Assembly: GCF_000188695.1 (NCBI RefSeq)
Contig: NW_004754914.1
Span: forward strand, 454,001 to 479,000
Direction of reading: 5' to 3'
DNA length: 25,000 nucleotides
Source of the DNA: Salpingoeca rosetta
Taxonomy: Eukaryota; Opisthokonta; Choanoflagellata; Craspedida; Salpingoecidae
In this document: positions 1 through 17,245 of the stretch, in pieces
Layout: every line of letters starts with the position of its first letter
How positions within the stretch are numbered: the stretch's first letter is position 1
Program-made: the position numbers and the translations under genes
Notes under the pieces: model-generated
The model's database searches: none
Seen by the model: the letters and a program-made list of their open reading frames with translations, nothing else
Told to the model about the DNA's origin: nothing

Positions 1-103
1 GCATCTTCACGCATCAAGAGCAAGCGTCGCTCAAACCCTACAACCATCCCCTCTTCACCCTGCGCTTTTGCCATCCTTCCTTCCTTCCTTTCCTTCCTTT
101 CCT

Positions 104-151
<48 letters not shown>

Positions 152-227
152 AACCACTTCAAACATCCCACCCCACCCCACACCCGACCCATCCCTCACC
201 CCCTTCCCGGTTGTCCACCGTCAACAG
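1..227 (+). other. Intron or upstream sequence of the GIPC-like gene
   Basis: This stretch precedes the first recognised exon of the GIPC-like gene. It holds a pyrimidine tract made of (TTCC)n at about 75-103 followed by (CT)n at 107-148, then a C/A-rich run ending in the acceptor CAACAG at 222-227. The long polypyrimidine run fits the 3' part of an intron. I saw no convincing coding segment in positions 1-60, although an exon of the missing PDZ part could lie there. Confidence 0.5.
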
Positions 228-1053
228 AGGCGATTGCGCCGCGCGCACAGGCGGCGGGCACTGGCGACGTGAAGGCCGGCGCCGGCAAGAAGACGCTCCG
301 CATGAAGCGCAACGGCACCGCTGTTGTCGAGGATGAGGTGCGCCCCCCTCCCCACACACACACACGCACGTAGCCGTGTTGTTTCTGCTTGAGTGGTGTT
401 GCCTCTTGCACGCCCATCCACTCCGAACATGCTCAACTGCTACTGCACACGCGGACAAATACAAACGCACTCACGAACGTACTCACTCACCCACATGTGT
501 TTTCACCCACACTCACACTCACGCACTTAACTCACACACATCACACACATCACGCACGTACCATGCATCCAGCCCACAACGGAGGTTGCTGCTGTTGTTG
601 GGAAGATTGACGAGCTGCTTGACCAGCACGTCGGCATCAAGGACCAGGAGCTGTCCACCACCATCTACGACCTCGCCAAGGCGTCCAAGGCCGCTGATGA
701 CTTTGCCGGAAAGCTTGACGAGGAGCTTGCAGACTTTGAATTCCCAGACGACTTTGTCCTCGACGTGCGTTGTCACATGCCTTGTGCTGTGTGCGTGCGT
801 GCGTGTGCTGTATGTGTGTGTGTGTGCGTGTGCTCTGTGTGTGTGTGTGTGTGCGTGCGTGTGCGTGTGCTGTATGTGCGTGCGTGCGTGCGTGCGTGTG
901 GTTTGTTTGGTGCATGTCTGAAGGTTTCTTGAGTAGTGCTCGCCCTCACCGCTTGCCGTGCTCATCCCCGCTTCCCCCGCTTCCCCCGCTTCCCCCCCCC
1001 ACCTACACGCATGCATACATCGCCTGCAGGCTTACGAGCTCGTGACCAAGTGA
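228..1053 (+). CDS. GIPC-like adaptor, C-terminal part (GH2 domain), partial
   Basis: Exons are 228-337, 573-764 and 1030-1053, all with GT-AG borders and matching phase, ending at TGA 1051-1053. They give about 107 residues. A basic strand segment (KKTLRMKRNGTAVVED) resembles the part after the GIPC PDZ domain. It is followed by a helical segment with KIDELLDQHVGI, then FEFPDDFVLD and AYELVTK. The order lysine/leucine helix, GI(K/R)D.EL, and FPD(D/E)FV.D is the pattern of the GIPC homology 2 domain. In animals, GIPC proteins link the cytosolic tails of membrane receptors (through PDZ) to myosin VI (through GH2) during endocytic traffic. The N-terminal GH1 and PDZ parts lie off the left edge or in exons I cannot see. 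The exon 2 acceptor could instead be at 585, which drops four residues. The family call rests on recalled motifs, so it is good but not certain. Confidence 0.68.
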
Positions 1054-1830
1054 AGCTGACGCCAAGCACCCAATCCGCCACCCCCTTCCTGCTCCTCACT
1101 GTCAACTGTCTCCCTCCCGTGCCTTCCCATTCCCCACTTGCTGTTGTTCTCGTGTTTTTTATATGCCAGCCATCAACACAACCACGCGATGCATGCAAGC
1201 AAGTGGGCGTGTCTTGCTCGGTATTGTCTCGTGTCAACCCCATCTCCCTCTTCCCCTCAAGTTTAAGCCCACCACATCAGTTACTTTCTTCCGCGCTTGT
1301 CTTTGTTGCTTTGGTTCCACCACCCACAGCTTCCATAAACCCCACCACGCGTGTTGTCCGTCTGTCCCGTCGTGTTTGTCCCATCTCCCTTCCTCCGCGC
1401 TCTGTGCCGGTTTTAAGCTGCGAGTGACGATGTTGCTGACTGATTGATCGATTGACTGACATGTCTTCTTTCAAAGGTGCAAACGGATCTCATTACAGCA
1501 CAGCACAGCACAGTGCCACGCACGGAACATGACACGATCAATGATGGTGGCAGCTGGAGCAGGTGGGAAGGTGTGTGTATGGTGACAAGGTGATGGTAAA
1601 GCTTGGGGTGGGAAGAAATGAAACAACGCTCGCACGGAAAACAGACAAGGCAACCCTATGTGAGAGGAGACCGCGCAAGCAAATCGTTGGGCACGACGCA
1701 ACACAAGGGCGCTGAATACACGTGATGACAAGGGCACGAACAACAAAGGACGCAACAGGATCATGAGACACAACAACGACAGCACTGCAAATACGTCACG
1801 TGCGTTCTTCACACGTGTCCTTGCAGCCTC
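1054..1830. other. Convergent 3' flanks of the GIPC-like and SURF6 genes
   Basis: This stretch lies between the TGA of the plus-strand GIPC-like gene and the stop codon of the minus-strand SURF6 gene, so it should hold both 3' UTRs. It has C/T-rich sequence up to about 1400 and then mixed sequence with few microsatellites. I found no AATAAA on the appropriate strands and no RNA gene. The open frames here have no domain pattern. Confidence 0.6.
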
Positions 1831-2349
1831 CTATTTGCCCTCGAAGCCAGGGCGCTTTTTCTGCATCTGCGTCAGTTGACAATATTGCACATGAACATGT
1901 GAGCGACGGCAATCTCGGGAGCATGGTGGAAGAGGAGAAAGAAGAGGAGGAAAAGGGAGAGAAAGAAGAGGAGGAAGAAGGAGGGAAAGAGGAGAATAGC
2001 GTGAACACGCACACACAGACACACAGACACACACACGCACGCACACACACACAGGCACACACAGGCACACAGACACACACACACACAGGCACACAGGCAC
2101 ACACACACACACAGACACACAGGCACACACAGACACACACGCACGCACACACACACACACACCTTCTTCAGCTTGCGCTGCTTCTTTGCGTCCTTGCGAG
2201 CCTGCAAGTTCCGTTCCCGTTTCTCCTGTCTCTCCTTCTGCTCCTTCTCCACCGCCGCGACGCGGGCCTCCCACGTCTTCTTCGACTTGGCCTTCTTGCG
2301 CTCGCGTGTCTTGATGGCCTTCTTCATCAGCTTTGGGTTGTCAAACACC

Positions 2350-2431
<82 letters not shown>

Positions 2432-3539
2432 GCGGTGGTGGTGATGGTGAACACTGAGTGCACTCAAGCAAGCCCACCAGCAGGCATCGAACAAGGCACG
2501 CGACATGTGTGATGACAATGCATTGACTGACGGCCGCACCTTCTCGCCCTCGGCGCGCTTGAGTGCCTTGTCCCATCCCTTCTTCTCCACAACCTCAGCA
2601 GCCTGCCCAGTATGTGCGCGTGCGCGCGTGTGTTTGGTGAGTACGTGTACGAGATGGCACGTGAACGGACGCATGCACATGTGGCAGTGAGCGCTTGAAA
2701 TTCACACATGTACGCACACAATTGCACGGCGGTATCACACCTTTGCGGCATCCGATGCCTTGAGTGCTTCAATCTCTTGCTTCTCCCGCTCGGCCTGCAA
2801 TGCCGACGATGATGGTGACGACGACGATGATGACAAATGAAGATGAGCGGATGCACACAGGCAGGGAGGGAATGTTGATGCAAGGAACACGCAGGACCAA
2901 ACACGCAGACACACGCACGCACGCACCATCTGTAGGAGCTGCTTGGGGTTTGGTTTCGCCTTCTTCTTGCGGTTGTCGTTGGCAAACTCAAACTTGCTGA
3001 ACGCAAGCGGTGCGGCCTGAAAGAATCATGGTGACGATGATGGTTATTATGATGACAGGGGTGGTGGTCGCCATCGTGGTGGTGGCGGCGATGAAACCAG
3101 TGACTTCATGTGAAGGTGTCCTGGGGCAGCGTGGAAACAAGGTATCAACAAACAAACAAACAACAAACAAACACACACACACACACACACAAACAAACAA
3201 ACAACAAACAAACAAACGCACACACACACACACACACCGTATCATCGTGTGTGCTGTCTTTGGCGTCTCCCTTCCTTGCGTCGGTGCCCGTGAACTGTGG
3301 CCGGGTTGCCCTGACCATCGCCTTCTTTTGTCGTTCCTCCTTCAGCTTCGAGCGCTTGTTTGTCGTCTTTGTTCTCTGCACACGTTCCTCCGCTGCCTTG
3401 CGTGTCTCCCTGCACACGAACACACAATCACACATGATGATGATCAGCGGGCATCAGGAAATGTGCAAACAGCAGACGCCTGGAAACCATGGTACGCGTG
3501 TACGTGTTTGCACCACATACATCGAGCAACACAGCACGC

Positions 3540-3588
<49 letters not shown>

Positions 3589-4776
3589 GAGAGAGACACA
3601 CACACAGAGACACATAGACACACAGATGCAACCAGACGCACCCAAAGCAACACAGAATAACACTCGCACACACACACACACGCACATGCGCACGCACACG
3701 CAGACACACACAGACACACACACACACACAGAGGATAACACAGCATAACACAAGCTTGTACTTCATTTCTTGCAGCTTGACGGCCAGGCGAGCACGCAGC
3801 TCATGCGGGCTGACGTTGCTGGACTGGGACACAAGGAAAGGCTTCTTTCGCCGCTGATCGTTCTGCTTGCCATCCTGTGTTGATGCGGCCCCTCTCTTCT
3901 TTCCGCCCTTGCCGTGTTTCGAGGCCTTGTGTTGTTGCTGCTGTGCATCCTCCGCTGCCGCATCCTCGCTTTTCAGCTGCTCCTGTTGAATGTCAATCAC
4001 TGTCTTGCCCAGCTCCTGCAGCATGAAAAGTGGAGACCGAGCGTGAGGCCCAGCAGCCATCACCTCAGCCCCATGCATGCAACACCTCGCTGCTCTTCTC
4101 GCTGCTCTTCTCGCTGCTTTGCACCACCCAACACAACCATCACCAGCCAACACAAAACCCCCAAGCACAGCTACACGCGATCACCGCACAACCGCACACA
4201 CACACACACACCTTTGCGCGCTTTGCCTTCTTGCTGCGCTCTTTGATCTCCTGCTTTGGAGCCTTGTTCTTGGTGTTCTTCATGTACCTCGCTGCGATGC
4301 GTTGCTGAGCAGAAACAAGCAGTGACGTGTGTGTGTGTGTGCGTGTGTGTGTGTGTGCGTGTGTGTGTGTGTGTGGATAAGTAGCCAATCAATCAAGTCC
4401 GAGGCGAACGCGCTGAGAGCACAAGGCGAGCATGCTGCGGGCACTGAAACCGTGACATCGACTGTTGTCGCTTGTGTCACTGCTTTTGTGTGTCTTGTTG
4501 CTATTCAGGCAGTCCACACGTACACGCGTACCTGGTGCTCTTCATCGGCTTCTGCGAGGTAGTACTTTGGAGGGATCAGGGAGATGACATCGTTGAAGAA
4601 CCGGTTGTGCGATGCCAACCGCTCCTGCAGGATCAACACCAAAGGGACAGCGAACGAACGTGTGAGCAAGTACCAGCGAATGGAAGGATGCAAAGGAAGC
4701 AGCAAGCAAGCAGACAGCAAGCAGACAGCGTGTAAGCAGACAGCTTGCTCACCATGAGTCCGTCTTCGCCAGCCAT
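1831..4776 (-). CDS. SURF6: SURF6 / Rrp14 family ribosome biogenesis protein, complete
   Basis: Ten exons on the minus strand: 4776-4753, 4624-4532, 4304-4212, 4015-3762, 3409-3238, 3016-2927, 2794-2741, 2602-2540, 2348-2163, 1866-1831. All phases agree and the sum is 1065 nt, 354 residues, close to the 361 of human SURF6. The start is ATG 4776 (MAGEDGLM). The N-terminal half contains a short folded-looking segment ([12 protein letters not shown]) and Lys/Gln-rich linkers. From about residue 140 the SURF6 domain follows: an [14 protein letters not shown] helix, [39 protein letters not shown], a long charged coiled coil ([19 protein letters not shown]) and the terminal [13 protein letters not shown]6 and yeast Rrp14 are nucleolar RNA-binding proteins needed for pre-rRNA processing and assembly of both subunits. 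The many Lys/Arg runs serve as nucleolar localisation signals. The gene is transcribed in the same direction as the ankyrin gene upstream. Introns carry CA-type repeats, and the eighth intron carries a (CAA)n block against the acceptor at 2349. Confidence 0.9.
2005..2162. repeat. Imperfect (CA)n/(CAG ACA)n microsatellite in SURF6 intron 9
   Basis: About 155 bp of CACA with interspersed CACACAGG and CGCACG units. On the SURF6 sense strand this is a GT-rich run that begins exactly at the 5' splice site after 2163, so the donor is itself the first unit of the repeat. Confidence 0.9.
2351..2432 (-). repeat. (CAA)27 block abutting a SURF6 3' splice site
   Basis: An uninterrupted TTG repeat on the plus strand, so CAA on the SURF6 sense strand. 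It ends directly at the acceptor AACAG in front of the exon 2348-2163, where a polypyrimidine tract would normally be. Reading through it would give polyglutamine joined in frame to the exon, but the preceding exon joins cleanly across the intron, so intronic is the better reading. Confidence 0.85.
3540..3584. repeat. (CA)22 microsatellite in a SURF6 intron
   Basis: A pure CA run followed by degenerate CACAGA units to about 3730, inside the intron 3410-3761. It supplies many long spurious open frames of Cys/Val or His/Thr. Confidence 0.9.
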
Positions 4777-5536
4777 CTTGCTTGTCGTGTGTGAGCACGC
4801 GGTCGTCACTACAAAATGTGGTGTTGGCTGAAGAATTTCGTCGTTTGGTTGTTTGCTAGCGGCTGCTGGCTGGGTGCTGTTGTTTGTTGTTTGCTGGTTC
4901 TTCGTTGACTTCCTTCCCTTGCGCTCTCCCCACCCACTCATGTCACAGCACACCACTCATGATGACCTGGCAGGCAGAGAGAGAGAGAGAGGTGCTTCTA
5001 TGGCGACAGCGTAAACGCGCGGTACTGCCCTTAGCAGGCAAAGTGCAGAGGAAATGGAAAAAACAAAACAATGGAAGGCGCTGTGTTGGCTGGTTGGTGT
5101 AGACCCATCAAGCAACAACAGCGTCGATCTTTGGCAATCACAACGGTGACATGCCATGCATGAGTGCAGCCTTCTTGTCACTGCAGAAGTCAAAGTAGGA
5201 AACAGGCTAGATGGGCAGCTATCAAGTTTTGAGATATCGAACATGAAAGCAATGGGAGTGAAGTTTTAAAAACAACGGTGATTATGTGACAGACAAGATG
5301 TATGCAAGGGAACAACATAGAAAAAAGTAATCCAAGCAGCGGTGCTCATCTCATCACACGTGCTTTTTCTAAAGAGGTAAGACCATTCTCTCTGAACAAC
5401 CACACTTCTCTCTCCCTTCCTTCGGCGCCCTCATATGGGCTCAAAACCACATACACACAGACACACAAACACACACACACACACACACACAAACATACAC
5501 ACACACACACACACACACACACGTGTGCGTAGGCTC
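4777..5536. other. SURF6 5' flank and 3' flank of the ankyrin receptor gene
   Basis: Between the SURF6 start codon and the stop of the next minus-strand gene. The SURF6-proximal 300 bp are non-repetitive and should hold its promoter; I saw no TATA-like element in a firm position. A short (AG)n run sits at 4975-4991. Around 5200-5400 the sequence is more AT-rich than its neighbours, and 5455-5521 is a (CA)n repeat just downstream of the ankyrin gene stop, within its 3' UTR region. No gene was recognised. Confidence 0.55.
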
Positions 5537-12622
<7,086 letters not shown>

Positions 12623-13194
12623 GCCGCTGCCAGCACCCTCCTCGTTCCTTGTCTTGTCCAAGCACACAATGTGCGTGTGCGTGCGCGCGCTTGTTTGCGT
12701 GTGAACACGGTCTCTGGCCGCGTTCAAGCGACAGATCTACTGCTGGTGTTCCTTGTTCTTGTCCAATGCCGTCGTGCACACAATCGCTGCTGTTGTGCGT
12801 GCGTGCGTGTGCCTGCCTGTCCTTCCCTGCAATGGAATGTTGTTGCCCGTTGTTGCTTCTGTTGTTGTCGCTGTGTTGTTGCTGTTTGGTTTGTTTGTTC
12901 ACGGCTGCTGCGTGGGCATAAGGGAAGAGGCAGCAACAAGAGGAACGGGTTGCGCTGAGAGAGAAAGGACAACCCGTCGTGTCGTCGCACACAAACAAGA
13001 AGAATAATAAACAAGTGTGCAACGACTTTTTATGCCGCTTCGCTGGCATTGTTTTATGAGGTGGTGGACAGGATTTGATGCACAAATGCAATGGATGGCA
13101 GTGTGATGTTGTGACATGACATGACAGACATGACGGACAACAGAAGATGTAGCACGTCGTGTAACACGTGCTGGAACAGGGGCGATGTGGTTGG
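12623..13194. other. 5' flank of the receptor gene and 3' flank of the Helitron ORF
   Basis: This is 572 bp between two genes on the same strand. It holds the putative promoter of the receptor gene and the 3' end of the Helitron-derived transcript. An imperfect hairpin with stem ATGCC/GGCAT lies at 13033-13050. I looked for a Helitron 3' terminus (hairpin followed by CTRR) here and did not find a convincing one. No gene was seen. Confidence 0.5.
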
Positions 13195-13572
13195 TTACTC
13201 GCCAACAGTGAGGCGTGGGAATGCGTTGGGAGCGTGCTGCAAGGCAATGGAAGCGATGAGGTTGTATGTATCCACGCCCGCGAGCAGCGCAAGGCGCTCC
13301 TGGTCATCTGCGGGGATGTGCCAGGGGCCATCGTAGGTAAGGGTGTCAGTGGTGATGCCGTTTGCAGCGAACACCGCTGCCAGAGATGCGACCACCTGGT
13401 TCCATACGCCAGAAGGGCGCGGGAAAGGAAAAGGGCCCCTCCCGCCCGGCGAGAGAGCGTCCGTTATGAGGGGCATGTACAGCCAGGAGAACGTCACATG
13501 TGCCCGGTTAATGTTCGTGGGTGGCCACACCGTCATGTCGTGGGAAAACCAACGGGTCCAGCAAGGGGCAGG

Positions 13573-13651
<79 letters not shown>

Positions 13652-13704
13652 CGTCGTCGTCGTCGTCGTCGTCGTCGTTGTTGTTGTTGTGGTTGTTGTT
13701 GTGG

Positions 13705-13756
<52 letters not shown>

Positions 13757-16053
13757 GGTTGTGACGCAGCGGGCAGGGGGGGGGGAGCGCCAAGCGCCTC
13801 AGTATACACGACATCGGCGACATGGGGCAGCGGTGAAGCAAAGAACAGCGTCACCAAGGCGTGCAGTGTCGCGTCGGTGGCGGGGTCGGGAATCTCCGCT
13901 GAAATGAAGCGGTCGATGTCCGACGGCCCCTGCAAGGGCTGGGCACACCACACCAAGCAATGCGCATGGGGCAACCCGCGCATCTGAAAATCAATCGCAT
14001 ACAGGAACGCGCGGGTGGGCCCGAAAACGTGGCCGTGCTCAAGGTCGATGCGGAAGGCTGCCAGCTTGGCATGGAAGACGCGTGCCAGGAGGTCAGGGCG
14101 ATCGGATGCGCGCTCGTGACCCCTTAACTCACGGGTGATTTCAGGCCATGCCGGGTTGCACGTGAATGTCACAAACAGGTCGGGCTTCCCTGCACATGCC
14201 ACCGCACACAGAACGCAACGCACACGTTAGTGGGCACACAGCGCGCGCACGCAAATCACCACACATGCATCGATACACGCGAACAAACGACAACACACAC
14301 ACACACACATACACACACACACACATACAGGCGCGCGCGCACCGTATTCGCCAAGGATGGCCATGGCGTCATGGAAGCGCTCCTTGGTGTGCCGTTGTCC
14401 TCCAAGGAAGCTGGATGGCAGGACAACCCGGCGCCCAAGCTGCTGCTCGTCTGCGTCATCCTCCCCGGAGTGGTCCACCAAGTTCTGGTAGATGGCGGAG
14501 CGAAGCTCTGCCTGATGCTGGCGAACGTACAGGAGCCGCAGGTACTCCACGCGGTAGAACGCCGAGCAAATGTACTCCTGCGTCAGCCGCCCGGCACGCA
14601 GCAGGTAGTTGCACTGCGACCTCTGCATCAGGTGGTACACGTAGAACTGCCGAGTGCTCACGTGACGGGCGGCCGAGCCATCGCCGCCGAGCCCCATGAC
14701 GTCCTCTGCATCGACGACAGCACCACCACACTGATCCGGGCGGCGTTGATCACCACCCAGCGACGGCGGGACACGCAGAGGCACGCCAATCCTCCACCCC
14801 GGTGTGCCATCGGGAAACAGCAACACAAAGTGAAGCGGGTCCCAGGCCTGGTGTGTCTCGTTGATGAACTGAATGCCGCCGTCCCTCGGGTACACGACCA
14901 GGTCCCGCCGTGCAACCTGGTCATCCGGACACAGCAGGGCCACCTCCTCGGAGTTGCCCGACGTGTAGCGGCGCGCGTGCTGATCGGCGGGCCTGTTCTC
15001 GGAGTTGAGCACCAACTGCAGGTCCGGCACAGCATCATCGCCCGAAGACGCGAGCGCGGCCGAGGCGGCATCACGAAAGGCGTCGACGTATGGGTTGCAG
15101 TCCACCAACATGTCATGGAGCGTGGTGAGGATGTTCGCGCAGATGGAATCGGGCACGCTCGTCCCAGCCGCGATCCGCTGTCGCATGTCGAGCAGGCGGC
15201 GCGCAGTTGCCTGGCCGACGTTGTCGTACACGTACACCTGCGCAAACTGCGGCTCCTCGCCCTCGGCAGGCAGCAGCGACCCGATGCAGTGATGAAGGCT
15301 CCCCTGTATGATGAGGTGTGGGTTCCACCCACGCTCCGCCCTCACCCACGACGCTCGCGCAGAAGCCAGGGCGAGGGCATTGTTGAAGAGGCGGATGTAG
15401 TCATAGAAGATGCGACCACGCTCGCCACGGTCCTCCCAGAGCTGTCGCAGCGGCGCCGGTGGTGCTGGCATGGGTTCGAGATGAACGCGGCCGTTGCCAC
15501 AGCAGAAGGAGCTGGTCTCACTGCCGTCCTCGCGGCGCTGGCCATCGAACAGCAGCGCACCGCAATAAGGGCACTCTCGTGTCAGGGGCGGCAGGAGATG
15601 CACGTCGTCCATGCGGTTCGCAGACAGCGAGCAGGTCGTGACCGTGTGACCGGTTTGTCCGCCGCGGCCACACCGCCGCTCTCGAGTCCGACCTGCACGC
15701 GACGGCGGCTGCTGCTGCTGCTGCTGTTGTGGTTGTTGTTGGCGTTGTTGTGGCTGAGGATGAGTGGTGCGTGCACGCTGGCGAGGGGGCTCGCCGTCAC
15801 CATGGCCACAGCTTGGAGCCCGATTCCCCAGTTGCTGCTGCTGTTGTGGTTGTTGTGGTTGTTGTTGGCGTTGCTGTGGCTGAGGATGAGTGGTGCGTGC
15901 ACGCTGGCGAGGGGGCTCGCCGTCACCATTGCCACAGCTTGGATCCCGGAGCGCCTCGCGTGGCGTTGCCCGCCTTCTCACCAAGGGGCACGTCCGTGCG
16001 TTGTGACCGGGGTTTCCACAACACCGGCAGCGCTGAGTTCGACGGCCTGACAT
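13195..16053 (-). CDS. Helitron Rep-type ORF, truncated (no Y2 block, no helicase)
   Basis: Exons 16053-14343 and 14189-13195, intron 14190-14342, phase consistent; 901 residues from ATG 16053 to TAA 13195-13197. Residues 9-22 form a CCHC zinc knuckle (CRCCGNPGHNARTC). A Gln-rich segment with a 42-residue tandem duplication and a second, degenerate knuckle (CGRGGQTGHTVTTC, one Cys lost) follow. Then comes the N-terminal Helitron region: CPYCGALLF, CCGNGRVHL, IQGSLHHCIGSLLP and FAQVYVYD. The Rep/helicase-like domain spans both exons: RRVVLPSSFLGG, RFHDAMAI, FVTFTCNPAWPEI and, at residues 645-647, the HUH motif in GLPHAHCLVW, then ISAEIPDP. Autonomous Helitrons continue with a YxxxY-type catalytic block and a Pif1 helicase, usually exceeding 1400 residues. 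Here the frame instead runs into polyglutamine with nine Arg (13574-13755) and an unrecognised C-terminus. A strand-transfer-dead relic or a host-recruited derivative are both possible. Confidence 0.83.
13574..13755 (-). repeat. Coding (CAA)n with internal (CGA)9 block
   Basis: TTG repeats on the plus strand encode polyglutamine in the Helitron-derived ORF. A pure TCG stretch of nine units at 13651-13677 encodes nine consecutive Arg on the sense strand. Two TGG units (13691-13705 area) give single Pro residues. The repeat marks the end of the recognisable Rep domain. Confidence 0.88.
15725..15943 (-). repeat. 126-bp-period tandem duplication in the Helitron ORF
   Basis: Segments 15725-15817 and 15851-15943 are nearly identical, offset by 126 nt (42 codons), so the reading frame is kept. 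Each copy encodes Gln-rich sequence plus GDGEPPRQRARTTHPQ. The few differences are single substitutions, suggesting a recent duplication within the region between the two zinc knuckles. Confidence 0.88.
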
Positions 16054-17245
16054 CTTCACGGCGCCGCAGCTTCAGGCGGAGCAGGGCCACACAAACGTGT
16101 TTGCGCAAAGGGAAGCGCAGGCGCAGGCGAAGCGCGTCGCCCAACCGGGCGCTCCCACAGCTGTCATGTCTGCGGCGTCGCGGAAGACAGTGCACACAGT
16201 TGCCTGCTTGCTTGCCAGCTGCTTGAACACGTTCCGACAAAGCACTGCCGTGGTCGCTCCCCAAAAGCATGCAGACTTGATTATGCTGGGGTTGTGCGGT
16301 TCCGTCGCTCGGAAGCGGGCCGCGCGTGGCTGCTCAATGTGCTGGACGGTTTGTGCTTGCCTGGCTGTGTCACATCATCTCAGCCAGCTTTGCGCGAACA
16401 TGTTCCGACGAAGGAAGCGAGAAGAAGAACAGCGTGCGTGCACGGTGGCGTGTGGTGTGTGCTGTGCGTGTTGTTCCTTCGGTCATCATTGTTGGAATTG
16501 TTGGAAGGTGACTGGTTGGTCGACTGACTTCTGTCAGCGGAAATTCCCGATGACATGTTTGTGTGTGTGTGAATGAGTGTGAACGAATGCTTTGTCTTGA
16601 CGTGTGGGAACATCATGATTTCACCATGGTCTGACTTTGTGAAAGACCCTCTTTGTTTGTCTCTCTATCAGGTGATCTCCTGATACACAATGTGTGAATG
16701 TACACGTGTCACTTTAATAGTGTATACGTGTACCCTCTTCCTCTATCATATGCGTGATATGTACTGCATGGTGTTCATTCTCTTCTGTCCCCGATTCCAA
16801 CGACACCACTGCGTGGGTTGTCTACCAAGGTTTACTTCAGCTGTGAAAGCTCTCAATACAAGTCTCAGGGAAAACGCTGAGGAACAATCTTGTCAACTTC
16901 AGTACCTGGCTGGTGAATTTTTTTATTCTGCAGATGTGAGCAAAGTTTGTCGAGCAAACGTTGACAGAAAAAGGTGGCTGCGCCACCGAAAAACTCTGCG
17001 TCCGCGAGCGGACGCAGAAATGCTGCCACCACGCCCACGGATTTTCCCAGGGGGCTCCGCCCCCCCTGTGCGCTTAAAGTAACAAGTGAATATCGGGTAT
17101 TTTGGAGAAAGTTCGCCATATCTTCATGTTTAATAGCACGTCTAGACTCGTTTAGGCGCTCCTTGGCGCGAAGACTCGAAGACGACAAACACCAACAACG
17201 GATACAAGACAAGCGCTTCCCGCGCATCGCAAGAAGCAAGAAGGG
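16054..17245. other. Divergent intergenic region with few microsatellites
   Basis: The interval separates the Helitron-derived ORF (minus) from the next plus-strand gene. The part near the Helitron start is GC-rich. From about 16480 to 17150 the sequence is more AT-rich, with no CA/GT arrays, unlike the rest of the window. It contains an inverted-repeat cluster at 16973-17068. Open frames across it have no recognisable domain. It may be the 5' flank of the Helitron or a separate inserted element. Confidence 0.5.
16973..17068. repeat. Cluster of three GC-rich hairpins
   Basis: Hairpin 1: GGTGGC/GCCACC with loop TGC (16973-16987). Hairpin 2: TCTGCGTCCG/CGGACGCAGA, a perfect 10-bp stem with a 4-nt loop (16995-17018). 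Hairpin 3: CAGGGGGC paired with GC(C)nTG around loop TCC (17048-17068, slight C excess). All three fall in under 100 bp inside an AT-richer block. This could be a transposon terminus or a transcribed structure; there is no known family match. Confidence 0.75.

Noticed and set aside
376..1016. Open frames full of His/Thr or Cys/Val repeats in the GIPC introns.
   Set aside because: They are translations of CA/GT microsatellites; splice borders and phase place them in introns.
2258..2576. A minus-strand reading frame that runs polyglutamine straight into the SURF6 exon 2348-2163.
   Set aside because: The SURF6 protein is continuous with the family pattern only if the exon 2602-2540 is joined directly to 2348, which removes the CAA block.
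13030..13055. A hairpin downstream of the Helitron ORF as a possible Helitron 3' terminus.
   Set aside because: The stem is short and imperfect and is not followed by CTRR at the expected distance on the minus strand.
14230..16050. A 606-residue open frame on the plus strand opposite the Helitron-derived exon.
   Set aside because: It is the antisense shadow of a GC-rich coding exon. It has no domain pattern, whereas the minus strand reads clear Helitron motifs.
16690..17082. A 130-residue plus-strand open frame upstream of the acidic protein gene.
   Set aside because: It spans the hairpin cluster, has no motif or splice support, and its composition looks non-coding.
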